A stretch of DNA of 64,000 bases from a virus: positions 1 to 64,000 of IMG/VR virus record IMGVR_UViG_3300030061_003724; one strand, written 5' to 3'. Below, in pieces: positions 16,175 to 25,754 of this stretch (position 1 is the stretch's first letter; every line of letters begins with the position of its first letter). The notes under the pieces were generated by a model, which saw only the letters and a program-made list of their open reading frames with translations, did no database searches and was not told the origin of the DNA. Made by a program: the position numbers and the translations under genes.

Positions 16175-16619
16175 GTCCTACTAACAAGCCAATAATTCCA
16201 TAATTAGCTATGTCAATAAACGTATCTTCCATTCCTTCTCCCTTAACATAATTTTTACCATTAAGGAGTAAATTTTTTAATCTACTAATTTTATCAGTTA
16301 ATCTAATTGCTAGCCCTGTTAATGAAAACTTTTTATCATCTGCATTATTAACAATATCACCTCCTAAAGCAATATTATTTAAACCATAATCCATATGCTT
16401 ACGAGCAAACATTTCATACATTTCTTTTTGTATTTGTTTAAATTCGTTTGCTAATTCAGGGTATTCATCTTCGAATACAGCTATTGTTTGATTTACTTCA
16501 TCATCAATAAATTCTTCAATTTTTTTCTTTGGATATTTTGAATCCATTATTTCTCTATCGCTCATGTTTTTCTTTTGGTCTGGAAACATATCGTACCATG
16601 CTTTTACTGAATCACCCAT
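16155..16619 (-). CDS. DUF1599 / nucleotide modification associated domain 1 protein
   Basis: 154 aa. The C-terminal half reads FARKHMDYGLNNIALGGDIV, then AIRLTDKISRLKNLLLNGKN and EDTFIDIANYGIIGLLVGRD. This K-x-x-x-YG / RL-x-DKI-x-RL / DT-x-D-x-ANY pattern fits the DUF1599 (Nmad1) family, which comparative work linked to modified nucleotide metabolism in phages. The exact reaction is not known to me. It may act with the 7-deazaguanine genes further along. Confidence 0.65.
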   Translation of the reverse strand: MGDSVKAWYDMFPDQKKNMSDREIMDSKYPKKKIEEFIDDEVNQTIAVFEDEYPELANEFKQIQKEMYEMFARKHMDYGLNNIALGGDIVNNADDKKFSLTGLAIRLTDKISRLKNLLLNGKNYVKGEGMEDTFIDIANYGIIGLLVGRDKWKK

Positions 16620-16839
16620 TTACTTGTTCTGAAGTGTTAAAATATTTTTCTAGTGTTTCTAATTTATCATCTGCGTCAACTAACATTGAAAGGGCCTCTT
16701 CAGCATTTTTATAAAAATCTTCAGTTGAATGGTCTCCAATTCCAACAGCATTATTACCTAATAATTCTAGTGATAATAACGCTTTATCTTTTTCTGCTTG
16801 AGCAGATGATTTAAGCATTTTGTATAATTCTTTTGTCAT
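16612..16839 (-). CDS. Hypothetical helical protein, 75 aa
   Basis: Starts MTKELYKMLKSSAQAEKDKA, acidic and almost entirely helical, with no membrane segment. It overlaps both neighbours (8 nt with DUF1599 gene, 4 nt with the clamp-loader subunit gene). No family recognised and no function inferred. Confidence 0.6.
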   Translation of the reverse strand: MTKELYKMLKSSAQAEKDKALLSLELLGNNAVGIGDHSTEDFYKNAEEALSMLVDADDKLETLEKYFNTSEQVNG

Positions 16840-17249
16840 TTTAATAGGGGTTTAATTTCTTTTTTTTCTAATCCAATACTGGTCAATATAAGTACAATTT
16901 CTATGTCATCCAAAAAATCTAAATATTCTTTTACTTCAGTTTTAGAACATTCCCAATAATTACTTAAAATATCTAATAATTGGGTGTTATGTTTTTTAAA
17001 GTTAGATTTAATATACTTATTCCACCTTGTATTCTTAGGAACATATTCTTTATATATGTTATAAATTTGTTTTTTGTCTTGAGGAGGCATTTTTTGGGCC
17101 TCATTTACTAATTCTAAATAGTCTGGATTCATAGACATAAACCTATGAATCATATAGCTGTTCCAGAGTTCCCAGTCTTTATCAGAAAAGGAATCTGGAT
17201 CAGATTTGATTGAATTTATTTGTTTAAGCCAATCAAATATATTTTTCAT
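16836..17249 (-). CDS. Clamp loader small subunit, T4 gp62-like
   Basis: 137 aa. The pattern FDWLKQINSIK, WNSYMIHRFMSMNPDYLELVNE, an IYNIYKEYVPKNTRWNKYIK block and a helical YWECSKTEVKEYLDFLDD end matches gp62-like subunits. Those are small, poorly conserved and recognised mainly by the NSYMINR-like motif and by lying next to gene 44. Here the gp44-like gene is 252 nt away, separated by a small gene. With gp44 it would load the clamp at 22572. Confidence 0.75.
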   Translation of the reverse strand: MKNIFDWLKQINSIKSDPDSFSDKDWELWNSYMIHRFMSMNPDYLELVNEAQKMPPQDKKQIYNIYKEYVPKNTRWNKYIKSNFKKHNTQLLDILSNYWECSKTEVKEYLDFLDDIEIVLILTSIGLEKKEIKPLLK

Positions 17250-17501
17250 TTAGCAAAGTTCATCTTTTAATTCCTCTCTCAATTCAACAGGAATACCTTC
17301 ACCTAAAATCTTATTATTTGTAGGATCATAAAATACAGGAATAGGCATAATAGCGTCATTATCTGTACCTGCTACAAACTTAGATATTTTTCTTAGGATA
17401 ACTCCTGATTGGAAAATACTATTACCTTCAGAATTTTTAATCCCTTCAGTAGTTTTTAAATCAACATTTAGTTGAGGTTGTTGTGGGTTTTGATTACTCA
17501 T
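17250..17501 (-). CDS. Hypothetical protein, 83 aa
   Basis: Begins MSNQNPQQPQLNVDLKTTEG with a Pro/Gln-rich flexible N-terminus. It then has beta-rich SIFQSGVILRKISKFVAG, an IPVFYDPTNNKILGEGIPVE section and an acidic end with a terminal Cys. Shares 1 nt with the clamp-loader gene upstream. Similar small proteins near clamp loaders occur in marine T4-like phages, but the function is unknown. Confidence 0.6.
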   Translation of the reverse strand: MSNQNPQQPQLNVDLKTTEGIKNSEGNSIFQSGVILRKISKFVAGTDNDAIMPIPVFYDPTNNKILGEGIPVELREELKDELC

Positions 17502-18412
17502 TACTTATTATTTATTAAATTATTAATTAAACTCATTATATTTATCTCTTTATCAATTCTAAAATTAGCTTTATATTGATGCTCATTAATTAGAATAGCC
17601 ACTGTACCTGCTTTACCAGGAAGATACTCGTCAGCTTTATCATATAAAAACCTAAATACTTCTTCAAAATCATCTACATTTGAATCAGCAATGATTTGTC
17701 TAATAGTATTAAATTTAGGTTTATCTTTTTTCAACTCAGTTAGAATAGCAGACAAATAACTGGTACTGACAAGTAGAGAATCATCGAGTATTAACTTGTT
17801 CTCAATATTACTTGCCTGTATAGTATTAAGCATTTTCCTTAGATCAGGATAATATTTATTGACTATTTTACCAATGGCAGTTGGTTCATAACTTATGCTC
17901 TCACTATCACAAATACCAGCTAAATGTACAGCTACTTGTTTTCTTGTTGGTGGTACTACTTTAAATGTTGTACACCTTGATTGTAAAGGGTCTATTACAC
18001 GCTCAATATAATTACACGTTAAAATAAATCTAGTTGTTCTGGAAAACGTTTCGATTATATTTCGAAGTGATGCTTGTGCTTGAATTGTAAGAAAATCTGC
18101 TTCATCTAAAATTACTACTTTAATAGGTTTAAATGATGCAACACTAGCAAACCCTGATACCTTATCCCTAATAGTTTCTATACCACGTTCATCAGAGGCA
18201 TTAATATAAAGAGCATCACAATCTAAATTTTTAGTTATTAATTTAGCTAATGTTGTTTTACCTGTACCTGCAGGTCCATAAAACAAATAATTTTGGATAT
18301 CATTTTGCTCTAGTTGTTTTGCAATAGAGTCTTTTAAACTCTTATTACCAACATAATCCTCTAATTTTATTGGTCTATATTTTTCGTTAAGTAAACTATT
18401 AGTATTCTCCAT
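17501..18412 (-). CDS. Clamp loader large subunit, T4 gp44-like AAA+ ATPase
   Basis: 303 aa, close to T4 gp44 (319). Walker A GPAGTGKT (46-53), Walker B ILDEAD with DEAD at 103-106, and the SRC arginine-finger motif (145-147) are intact. As a homotetramer with gp62 it opens the sliding clamp and places it on primer junctions using ATP. Start overlaps the previous gene by 14 nt. Confidence 0.94.
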   Translation of the reverse strand: MENTNSLLNEKYRPIKLEDYVGNKSLKDSIAKQLEQNDIQNYLFYGPAGTGKTTLAKLITKNLDCDALYINASDERGIETIRDKVSGFASVASFKPIKVVILDEADFLTIQAQASLRNIIETFSRTTRFILTCNYIERVIDPLQSRCTTFKVVPPTRKQVAVHLAGICDSESISYEPTAIGKIVNKYYPDLRKMLNTIQASNIENKLILDDSLLVSTSYLSAILTELKKDKPKFNTIRQIIADSNVDDFEEVFRFLYDKADEYLPGKAGTVAILINEHQYKANFRIDKEINIMSLINNLINNK

Positions 18413-18665
18413 ATATTGAATAACGTTGTGGTTTTGGGTCTTCTATTACTTCTTCTTTAGTTGAAATAGCATATAATTCACTTTTTAGGGGTGCTAATCT
18501 ATATTCACCTTTAAATCCAGTTTTAACCATATAAGCTTCTAACGTATCAGTTAAAGTTTTATGTACTCGACCTTCTGGCTCATCAGCTACTAACCTCCAT
18601 TTATCACCAGGAGGAACTCTCCTGGCGATTAAAATGTTGTCTTCTTTTATTAATGTTTTGCTCAT
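18399..18665 (-). CDS. Hypothetical protein, 88 aa
   Basis: Starts MSKTLIKEDNILIARRVPPG. A compact alpha/beta protein with a WRLVADEPEGRVHKTLTDTL stretch and a basic-acidic C-terminus ending YSIYGEY. It is the first gene after promoter 18670..18700 and leads the clamp-loader genes. No family recognised. Confidence 0.6.
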   Translation of the reverse strand: MSKTLIKEDNILIARRVPPGDKWRLVADEPEGRVHKTLTDTLEAYMVKTGFKGEYRLAPLKSELYAISTKEEVIEDPKPQRYSIYGEY

Positions 18666-18669
18666 ATCT

Positions 18670-20696
<2,027 letters not shown>

Positions 20697-20710
<14 letters not shown>

Positions 20711-21008
20711 TAATGTAATTTTTAATATTTGTTTCAATTGTTTTATAATGCTCTAAAAAATCACTTAGTGATTTATAAGATTCTTTTGTGTGTAACTGAT
20801 CTTTAGTTACCCTTTCTAATGCAGATCCGAAACTAGCATGGAAAGTAAGTGCTTTAGTATAAGTTTTACTTTTGCCTGTAGATCTGAAATGATTTGCGTC
20901 AGATTCAACTTTAATGTTGACCGTATAACAGTTCTCATCATTAGTAATGAAATAAGGTTCCAAATTTGGATCCTCAATCATTGTAATAGACTTTGGTTTT
21001 CTTGCCAT
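20697..21008 (-). CDS. Hypothetical protein, 103 aa
   Basis: Starts MARKPKSITMIEDPNLEPYF. The N-terminal half is beta-rich (CYTVNIKVESDANHFRSTG), followed by a helical half (GSALERVTKDQLHTKESYKS and beyond). No signal or membrane region. It is the first gene of the chaperonin transcript. Family not recognised. Confidence 0.6.
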
Positions 21009-21044
21009 ATAACTTTTATTAGGTTTTTTAAATTAAATGTGACA

Positions 21045-21075
21045 TCAATATACGTAAAAAACATTGCTAGGACAC
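21045..21075 (-). promoter_or_regulatory. Candidate promoter, GTG-N20-TATATTGA
   Basis: The -7-like TATATTGA (21052..21045) has the ACGTATATT context of the other promoters and lies in the gap before the gene starting at 21008, but the -33 position reads GTG rather than TTG. It is placed to drive 20697..21008, groES and groEL. Weaker than the three perfect copies. Confidence 0.45.
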
Positions 21076-21093
21076 GTTTTTTTGATAAAACTA

Positions 21094-21516
21094 TTATTTA
21101 ATTTTAATTGATTTTGGTTTAGCTTCTTCAGCTAACGGTATAAAAATTTCTAATAGACCATTTGTTAAAGATGCATCAATTAAACCTAAATCAAATTTAG
21201 GAGCAATTTTATATCTTAAATCAAATGATTTTTTAGATAAACCATTATGAATCATTCCTTTATGAAATTCTTCTTTTTCTGGTTTGGTATAACTGATTTT
21301 TAAAATATCCCCTTCAATATCTAAGACTACGTCTTTTTTAGTAAGACCAGTACAAGCTACTTCAAAATGAAGTCCTGCATCGTCAAAGAAAATATTAAGT
21401 GGGTGTGGTTGTTTTGTATCTGAAGCTGGTTGAAATGTGCTGTCAGATTTAAAGTGATTCCTAAAAAGGATGTCGAAAGGACTTATATGCCTTTCAAAGA
21501 TTTCTAATGTACTCAT
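21094..21516 (-). CDS. Small heat-shock protein, Hsp20/alpha-crystallin family
   Basis: 140 aa. An alpha-crystallin domain covers about 42-135: FFDDAGLHFEVACTGLTKKD, VVLDIEGDILKIS, KKSFDLRYKIAP and ASLTNGLLEIFIPLAEE, which contains the G-x-L motif. The tail PKSIKIK supplies the I-x-I/V oligomerisation motif. It is an ATP-independent holdase; Hsp20 genes are known in marine T4-like phages. It lies next to the GroES/GroEL genes, which suggests a chaperone module. Confidence 0.93.
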   Translation of the reverse strand: MSTLEIFERHISPFDILFRNHFKSDSTFQPASDTKQPHPLNIFFDDAGLHFEVACTGLTKKDVVLDIEGDILKISYTKPEKEEFHKGMIHNGLSKKSFDLRYKIAPKFDLGLIDASLTNGLLEIFIPLAEEAKPKSIKIK

Positions 21517-21621
21517 ATCATTTTTATTTTGTGAGGCCGAAGCTCTCGGTTAATTTAAAAACACAACTTGTGCCCTAGCTACATGTTTTGTTTATTATAC
21601 ATATATGATAATAAGGAAAAG
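21517..21621. other. Intergenic region with short hairpin upstream of hsp20
   Basis: 105 nt with no coding frame. It contains a perfect 4-bp stem with 5-nt loop, CCGA-AGCTC-TCGG (21537..21549), 20 nt before the hsp20 ATG, and an AT-rich TATAATAAACAAAACATG stretch on the transcribed strand near 21580-21600. The hairpin could influence translation of hsp20 or end upstream transcripts; neither is shown. Confidence 0.35.
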
Positions 21622-21939
21622 TTACTTCTCCAAACTATCTTGAAATTTTTCTTCATCTTCTTTACTCATAAAAGCTGCCCATTTTCCTTTAGGGCATGAA
21701 GCTGATAATGATCTTATTTTTAATGATAAAATACAACCACAATCAGAACAACAAGGTTGAGAACCTGGTACTGCGCAATAATGACCTACATGATCAATAT
21801 ATTGACAACTATCACATATTCTCCATCTTTGAGCAGCTACTTCTTCAACATCTTGCTTAGTGAATACTTTATTTTTTATACCCTCTAAAATTTGAGGCAT
21901 ATTACCAAAAGCACCAATAAGTTTGTTAAATCGGCTCAT
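21622..21939 (-). CDS. Cysteine-rich zinc-binding protein, 105 aa
   Basis: An N-terminal helical half (FNKLIGAFGNMPQILEGIKN) is followed by WRICDSCQYIDHVGHYC and QPCCSDCGCILSLKIRSLSA with a final CPKGKW. About eight cysteines and two histidines could hold two zinc ions. Similar proteins are common in T4-like marine phages, often annotated as conserved hypothetical. No enzymatic site is seen. It shares one base with the next gene upstream. Confidence 0.6.
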   Translation of the reverse strand: MSRFNKLIGAFGNMPQILEGIKNKVFTKQDVEEVAAQRWRICDSCQYIDHVGHYCAVPGSQPCCSDCGCILSLKIRSLSASCPKGKWAAFMSKEDEEKFQDSLEK

Positions 21940-22562
21940 TACTCTGCGTCAAAAAAGAATATATGAAATAATCTCGATGAATTAATATCCCATCCAAAGT
22001 AATCAGTTGCTGAATGGATTAATTTAGCATCCCATATTACTAATCTGTTAAATACATTTCCTACAGTATCAACTAATTCATATGGTGTTCTATCTACAAA
22101 TGTTTTACCATTAAATGCTTCATGAATATTTTCTTCACCACCTCTTAATCCTGTTTCTTTATGTTTAAAGAAAGAAGTACCTGTTGCTACAGGAGCATCT
22201 GGAGTCATGTAAATACAAGCAGCCCAAGTTTGTTCATCACAATGATAAACTAAAGGTGTACCTGCTTTGTTTGATTGGAACCTACCATTCATTGTATGTC
22301 CTTCCCATTCAGTAATTTTCATACCTAAAATGGATTCAAATTTTTCTTTAGTACCATCAAAGAAGTATTGCTTTCTAGTTCTATAACCTAAATAACCTTC
22401 ATCATCATGATACCATTGATCTAATGCAAAATCTCTTACTGCATAGGGATCATCATAAAAATTTTCACACACAAATATTTTTTTATCTGGTGATGAAACT
22501 TTAAATTGATCTGAATTAATGTGTCCGTATTCTGAATTTGGATCTGAGTCGTATATGTTCAT
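21939..22562 (-). CDS. Fe(II)/2-oxoglutarate oxygenase-like protein (DUF6445-like)
   Basis: 207 aa. KKIFVCENFYDDPYAVRDFA is the usual start of this group. VYHCDEQTWAACIYMTPDAP provides H-x-D, and WDAKLIHSATDYFGWDINSS followed by RLFHIFFFD provides the distal His and the Arg. The predicted fold is a double-stranded beta-helix oxygenase. The substrate is unknown. It lies 9 nt after the sliding-clamp gene. Confidence 0.65.
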   Translation of the reverse strand: MNIYDSDPNSEYGHINSDQFKVSSPDKKIFVCENFYDDPYAVRDFALDQWYHDDEGYLGYRTRKQYFFDGTKEKFESILGMKITEWEGHTMNGRFQSNKAGTPLVYHCDEQTWAACIYMTPDAPVATGTSFFKHKETGLRGGEENIHEAFNGKTFVDRTPYELVDTVGNVFNRLVIWDAKLIHSATDYFGWDINSSRLFHIFFFDAE

Positions 22563-22571
22563 AATTTTAAT

Positions 22572-23294
22572 TTATTCGTTTCTTGCTATATAATAATAAC
22601 TATTGATTTCTTCTGATTGAAACGTTAGTTTCATCATTCCTTTAACTGATACTTGTAATGTTGCTCCTTCCATATCTTTATTAGCACTTAATACGTCTTT
22701 AAAGATATTTGAATTAAACGGCAACTCAATATCATTTTTTAATATTGTACCTTGAGCTTGATAAGTAATTTTATTGGAAAATCCAGTGTTATCACCAAAT
22801 ATGAATTCACATATATTATTACCATCAAAATCAGATGTTGTTGTAATTAACATGTTATCTACATCAGCTAATGCACTTTTTGCTTTAATTAAATGATCTA
22901 CATCTTCAGCTGTTAATTCTAATTCTATTTCAAATTGTTCTGGATCTTCATACCATGTTGCTTTAGGTAAAATTAATGGATCAGCTAATGAATATGTTAA
23001 ATCAAAATTAGAATCAGCTATATGCATTTTAGTAAATATAGACTTCATTTTTTCTAATTTTAATAGTAAATCACCGTTCATGATATTAACTAATTTATTT
23101 AATTTATTAGTATCAAATACACCTAATTCACCATCTTCTAATTGGAAATTATTTAATTCAACTTTACATACTCTGCCTTTTTCACCAGCATAGATAGTAA
23201 GAGCATTATCTTTAATTCTCCATTTAACCTGATTATTTAATCCATTTAAATAATACTTTGATATAACACTTTGCAAAACATTTTTACTTATCAT
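22572..23294 (-). CDS. Sliding clamp, T4 gp45-like
   Basis: 240 aa, against 228 for T4 gp45. It opens ISKNVLQSVISKYYLNGLNN and shows the repeated beta-alpha-beta pattern of clamps, with DTNKLNKLVNIMNGDLLLKL and FNSNIFKDVLSANKDMEGAT typical of T4-like clamps. The trimer encircles DNA and tethers the polymerase; T4 gp45 also activates late transcription. The neighbouring polymerase genes and the clamp-loader genes agree. Confidence 0.85.
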   Translation of the reverse strand: MISKNVLQSVISKYYLNGLNNQVKWRIKDNALTIYAGEKGRVCKVELNNFQLEDGELGVFDTNKLNKLVNIMNGDLLLKLEKMKSIFTKMHIADSNFDLTYSLADPLILPKATWYEDPEQFEIELELTAEDVDHLIKAKSALADVDNMLITTTSDFDGNNICEFIFGDNTGFSNKITYQAQGTILKNDIELPFNSNIFKDVLSANKDMEGATLQVSVKGMMKLTFQSEEINSYYYIARNE

Positions 23295-24181
23295 AACTCA
23301 ATATTTTTTTCTTTAATTAATTGACTTGGGCTAACACCATTTTCACATCTACTGCAAATATCATATGTAGTTAGAGGTGGTGGCATTAAATCATCATAAT
23401 CTTCTTCTAATATATTTCCCAATATTTTTTCTAAACTATAATCCTGACAACATACGGAAAGATCTCCGTTAGGCAAACAAACTTGATGATAAACGTGTTC
23501 TATACAACCACAAGTACTAGGTCCTTTTTGTGGTGCATGATGAACTCTATCCATTACTTTTTCTAATGCTGGTTTCATAGTTGCTTCACCTACTAAATTT
23601 CCTGCTCTATTCCAAAATGGAGGAACATGAACATCAGACCATAAATCACTACAAAATTCGTGAACTGGCCCCATAGACATAATATAAAAAGCTTGAATGT
23701 GTCCCTCAAGTTCTTTTAATCTTTCATATACTTTTCTTAATCTTGGAGTAAGTGGATGTTCTGCTATTCGTTCTGCATCTGGTAAATGTAAAGTAAAACC
23801 ACCATTAGGTCCTAAAGCCCAAGGCATATCTTTTAATCTTTCTACATCATCTAAAGTCATACCTACTCCAGTTGTAAATGCTGATAAAGGGTGCCCTTTA
23901 TAATGAGCATATTCTACCATTTTAGTACATTCTCTATTTAACCAAGGTTCAGTAAAACCAGACATTGTAATTCTTACTTCTTGAGGAATTTTATCACATA
24001 TAGTAACAAAATTTTCTAATGATAATGTTTTAGGTTTACCTTTATGGGCATGATATATTTTTTCTAATGTTCTTTGAGGACAATAAGCACAATTAATAAC
24101 ACACCCCTTAGGTGAAATAGAGGTAGTAAACTCCATTGTTGGCCATTTTGATGTTCTCCAATAATCTTTTTTCATGCTCAT
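23291..24181 (-). CDS. Radical SAM/SPASM-domain protein
   Basis: 296 aa from the ATG at 24181. The canonical 4Fe-4S motif C-VIN-C-AY-C (CX3CX2C) follows the SISPKG strand. Residues TMSGFTEPW and TTGVGMTLDD mark the SAM barrel. A C-terminal cysteine-rich part (CGCIEHVYHQVCLPNGDLSVCCQDY and CSRC, quoted in pieces here) resembles a SPASM domain that binds auxiliary clusters. Related enzymes modify peptides or sugars. It sits between the clamp and the polymerase C-terminal fragment; no precursor peptide was found nearby. Confidence 0.8.
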   Translation of the reverse strand: MSMKKDYWRTSKWPTMEFTTSISPKGCVINCAYCPQRTLEKIYHAHKGKPKTLSLENFVTICDKIPQEVRITMSGFTEPWLNRECTKMVEYAHYKGHPLSAFTTGVGMTLDDVERLKDMPWALGPNGGFTLHLPDAERIAEHPLTPRLRKVYERLKELEGHIQAFYIMSMGPVHEFCSDLWSDVHVPPFWNRAGNLVGEATMKPALEKVMDRVHHAPQKGPSTCGCIEHVYHQVCLPNGDLSVCCQDYSLEKILGNILEEDYDDLMPPPLTTYDICSRCENGVSPSQLIKEKNIEL

Positions 24182-24182
24182 A

Positions 24183-25115
24183 TTATATCTCAAAAGATGC
24201 TAATGCATCAATATGTGGATTTAAATCTAAACTCCACTCTAAATCATTAAAAAATCCTTCTAATTTATTTAATAAAATTGAATCAAATACTTTTTGTCTA
24301 TCAGCATAAGTATTTAAAAATTCTAATATTTTATTAGGCATATCATAATCAAAAAATGCTAATGCTTCTATTTTATAAGGATTATCTTTTAAATAAATCC
24401 ATTTAACTTTGTCTGCCATTGTTATTTGATTATGTTTTTTATCTAATTGCCACAATTTTAATAAATCATTATAACGAATAGCTGCCCTAACAGGTGCAGG
24501 AGCACCTTTAAGTATTTCAGTAAACATTTCTCCAGCTCTAGATCTACCTTGATATTTATCTAATTTTTTAACTGATGTAGGATTACCTAACTTAGCTAAT
24601 GGTATAGAACCATCTAATATTTGTTTTTTAAACACTTTAATTTGTTTTAAAACATTAACTTTAGTTTCACCCTTTAATACTTGTTCTAAAATACTGTTAA
24701 AGAAATCCCCTAATATAGGTGGAAAATTAGCTTTCATGAACTCTAAACCTTTAATATCTAAAGATTCTTTTTCAATACCTTCCTGTTTAGTAATCCACTG
24801 TGCATATCTTCTAGTAGCCCTAAAATAAGCAGCTCTGATTACACATTCAGTCTTCATTTCTAATCTATGCTCATTAACATTAAAAGCTTCACGAGCTAAT
24901 CTATCATAATCTTCTGTTATAATATCTTGGTATGCTAGAGCAACTTGTTCTAATTTATCATCTTTTTCTTTATCAGGAAATTCTTCAAAATTAGGATATA
25001 AATGCTTTAATATAGGTTCTGCATTAAAATAATTAGAATCTGTGTCAACATAAGCACAGTAATTCTCATCATCTTTATCACATATCCACCAAGGAGTATC
25101 TTCTATATGTTTCAT
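24183..25115 (-). CDS. B-family DNA polymerase, C-terminal fragment (gp43B)
   Basis: 310 aa. Begins MKHIEDTPWWICDKDDENYC and reaches polymerase motif C, AYVDTDSNYF with D24 and D26, within 30 residues. KTECVIRAAYFRATRRYAQW matches the conserved KKRYA-type block, and the rest is thumb. The end FNDLEWSLDL resembles the T4 gp43 C-terminus. It is the missing second half of the protein encoded at 25751..27448. Both halves must associate to make an active enzyme. Two unrelated genes lie between the halves. Confidence 0.9.
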   Translation of the reverse strand: MKHIEDTPWWICDKDDENYCAYVDTDSNYFNAEPILKHLYPNFEEFPDKEKDDKLEQVALAYQDIITEDYDRLAREAFNVNEHRLEMKTECVIRAAYFRATRRYAQWITKQEGIEKESLDIKGLEFMKANFPPILGDFFNSILEQVLKGETKVNVLKQIKVFKKQILDGSIPLAKLGNPTSVKKLDKYQGRSRAGEMFTEILKGAPAPVRAAIRYNDLLKLWQLDKKHNQITMADKVKWIYLKDNPYKIEALAFFDYDMPNKILEFLNTYADRQKVFDSILLNKLEGFFNDLEWSLDLNPHIDALASFEI

Positions 25116-25480
25116 TTATACTCTTTTATATCTTTAAAATTAGATCCAGTAATAATATTAATATCATTTTTTAACTGGTTTCTAACTTCATTATACTCAA
25201 ATATTAATCTAGATGAAGTAATAAAATCTTTATCTTTAATTTTTTTATTCCTTACTCTATTTTCTAGATCCCACAATATACGATTTACTTTTGATAACTC
25301 CAAAAACAATACCTTAACTTCTTTACCATTTTTTGTAAATAAATCTACAACACCAGGATTTAAAGTTTGAAATTCTTTTTCAACATTAGCTAGATTTTCA
25401 GGATTTTCCATATTCAATTTTTTAATCTCTAAAATTGAAATTCTATCTAATAATTCGCCATTTGAAATCTCTATTTTCAT
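25112..25480 (-). CDS. DUF6165-like protein inserted in split polymerase locus
   Basis: 122 aa, fully helical. MKIEISNGELLDRISILEIK and the later LSKVNRILWDLENRVRNKKI and FEYNEVRNQLKNDINIITGS strongly resemble DUF6165 proteins, which occur near lipopolysaccharide genes in bacteria. Their function is unknown. Here the gene lies between the two parts of the DNA polymerase, overlapping the C-terminal part by 4 nt. A regulatory or accessory role is possible but unproven. Confidence 0.65.
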   Translation of the reverse strand: MKIEISNGELLDRISILEIKKLNMENPENLANVEKEFQTLNPGVVDLFTKNGKEVKVLFLELSKVNRILWDLENRVRNKKIKDKDFITSSRLIFEYNEVRNQLKNDINIITGSNFKDIKEYK

Positions 25481-25481
25481 T

Positions 25482-25754
25482 TTAAAATGTTTTATCTCCT
25501 CCTGGTAATTTAGGTACTGTTACTGGTCTATTTCCTGTTGAATCAATATCATTTTTTGGTTCAACGATTATTCTATAAGGGGTATTATTAATTTTAAAAC
25601 TTCCTCCTTGTTTAAGCATTTTTCTAAAAAATCTCTCTTGTGATTCTGTCCACCCTTCACTAATTACAATCAATTCTTCTTTTGATAATTTTTCATTTGT
25701 TTTACCTATATAAACTTCTACGTTACCTCTTATTGATTGTTTTTTTAGTGTCAT
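25482..25754 (-). CDS. Hypothetical protein in split polymerase locus, 90 aa
   Basis: Starts MTLKKQSIRGNVEVYIGKTN, alpha/beta, with FFRKMLKQGGSFKINNTPYR followed by a flexible end TVPKLPGGDKTF. No endonuclease motif (GIY-YIG, HNH or LAGLIDADG) is visible, so it is not an obvious homing gene. It overlaps the polymerase N-terminal fragment by 4 nt. Function unknown. Confidence 0.6.
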   Translation of the reverse strand: MTLKKQSIRGNVEVYIGKTNEKLSKEELIVISEGWTESQERFFRKMLKQGGSFKINNTPYRIIVEPKNDIDSTGNRPVTVPKLPGGDKTF

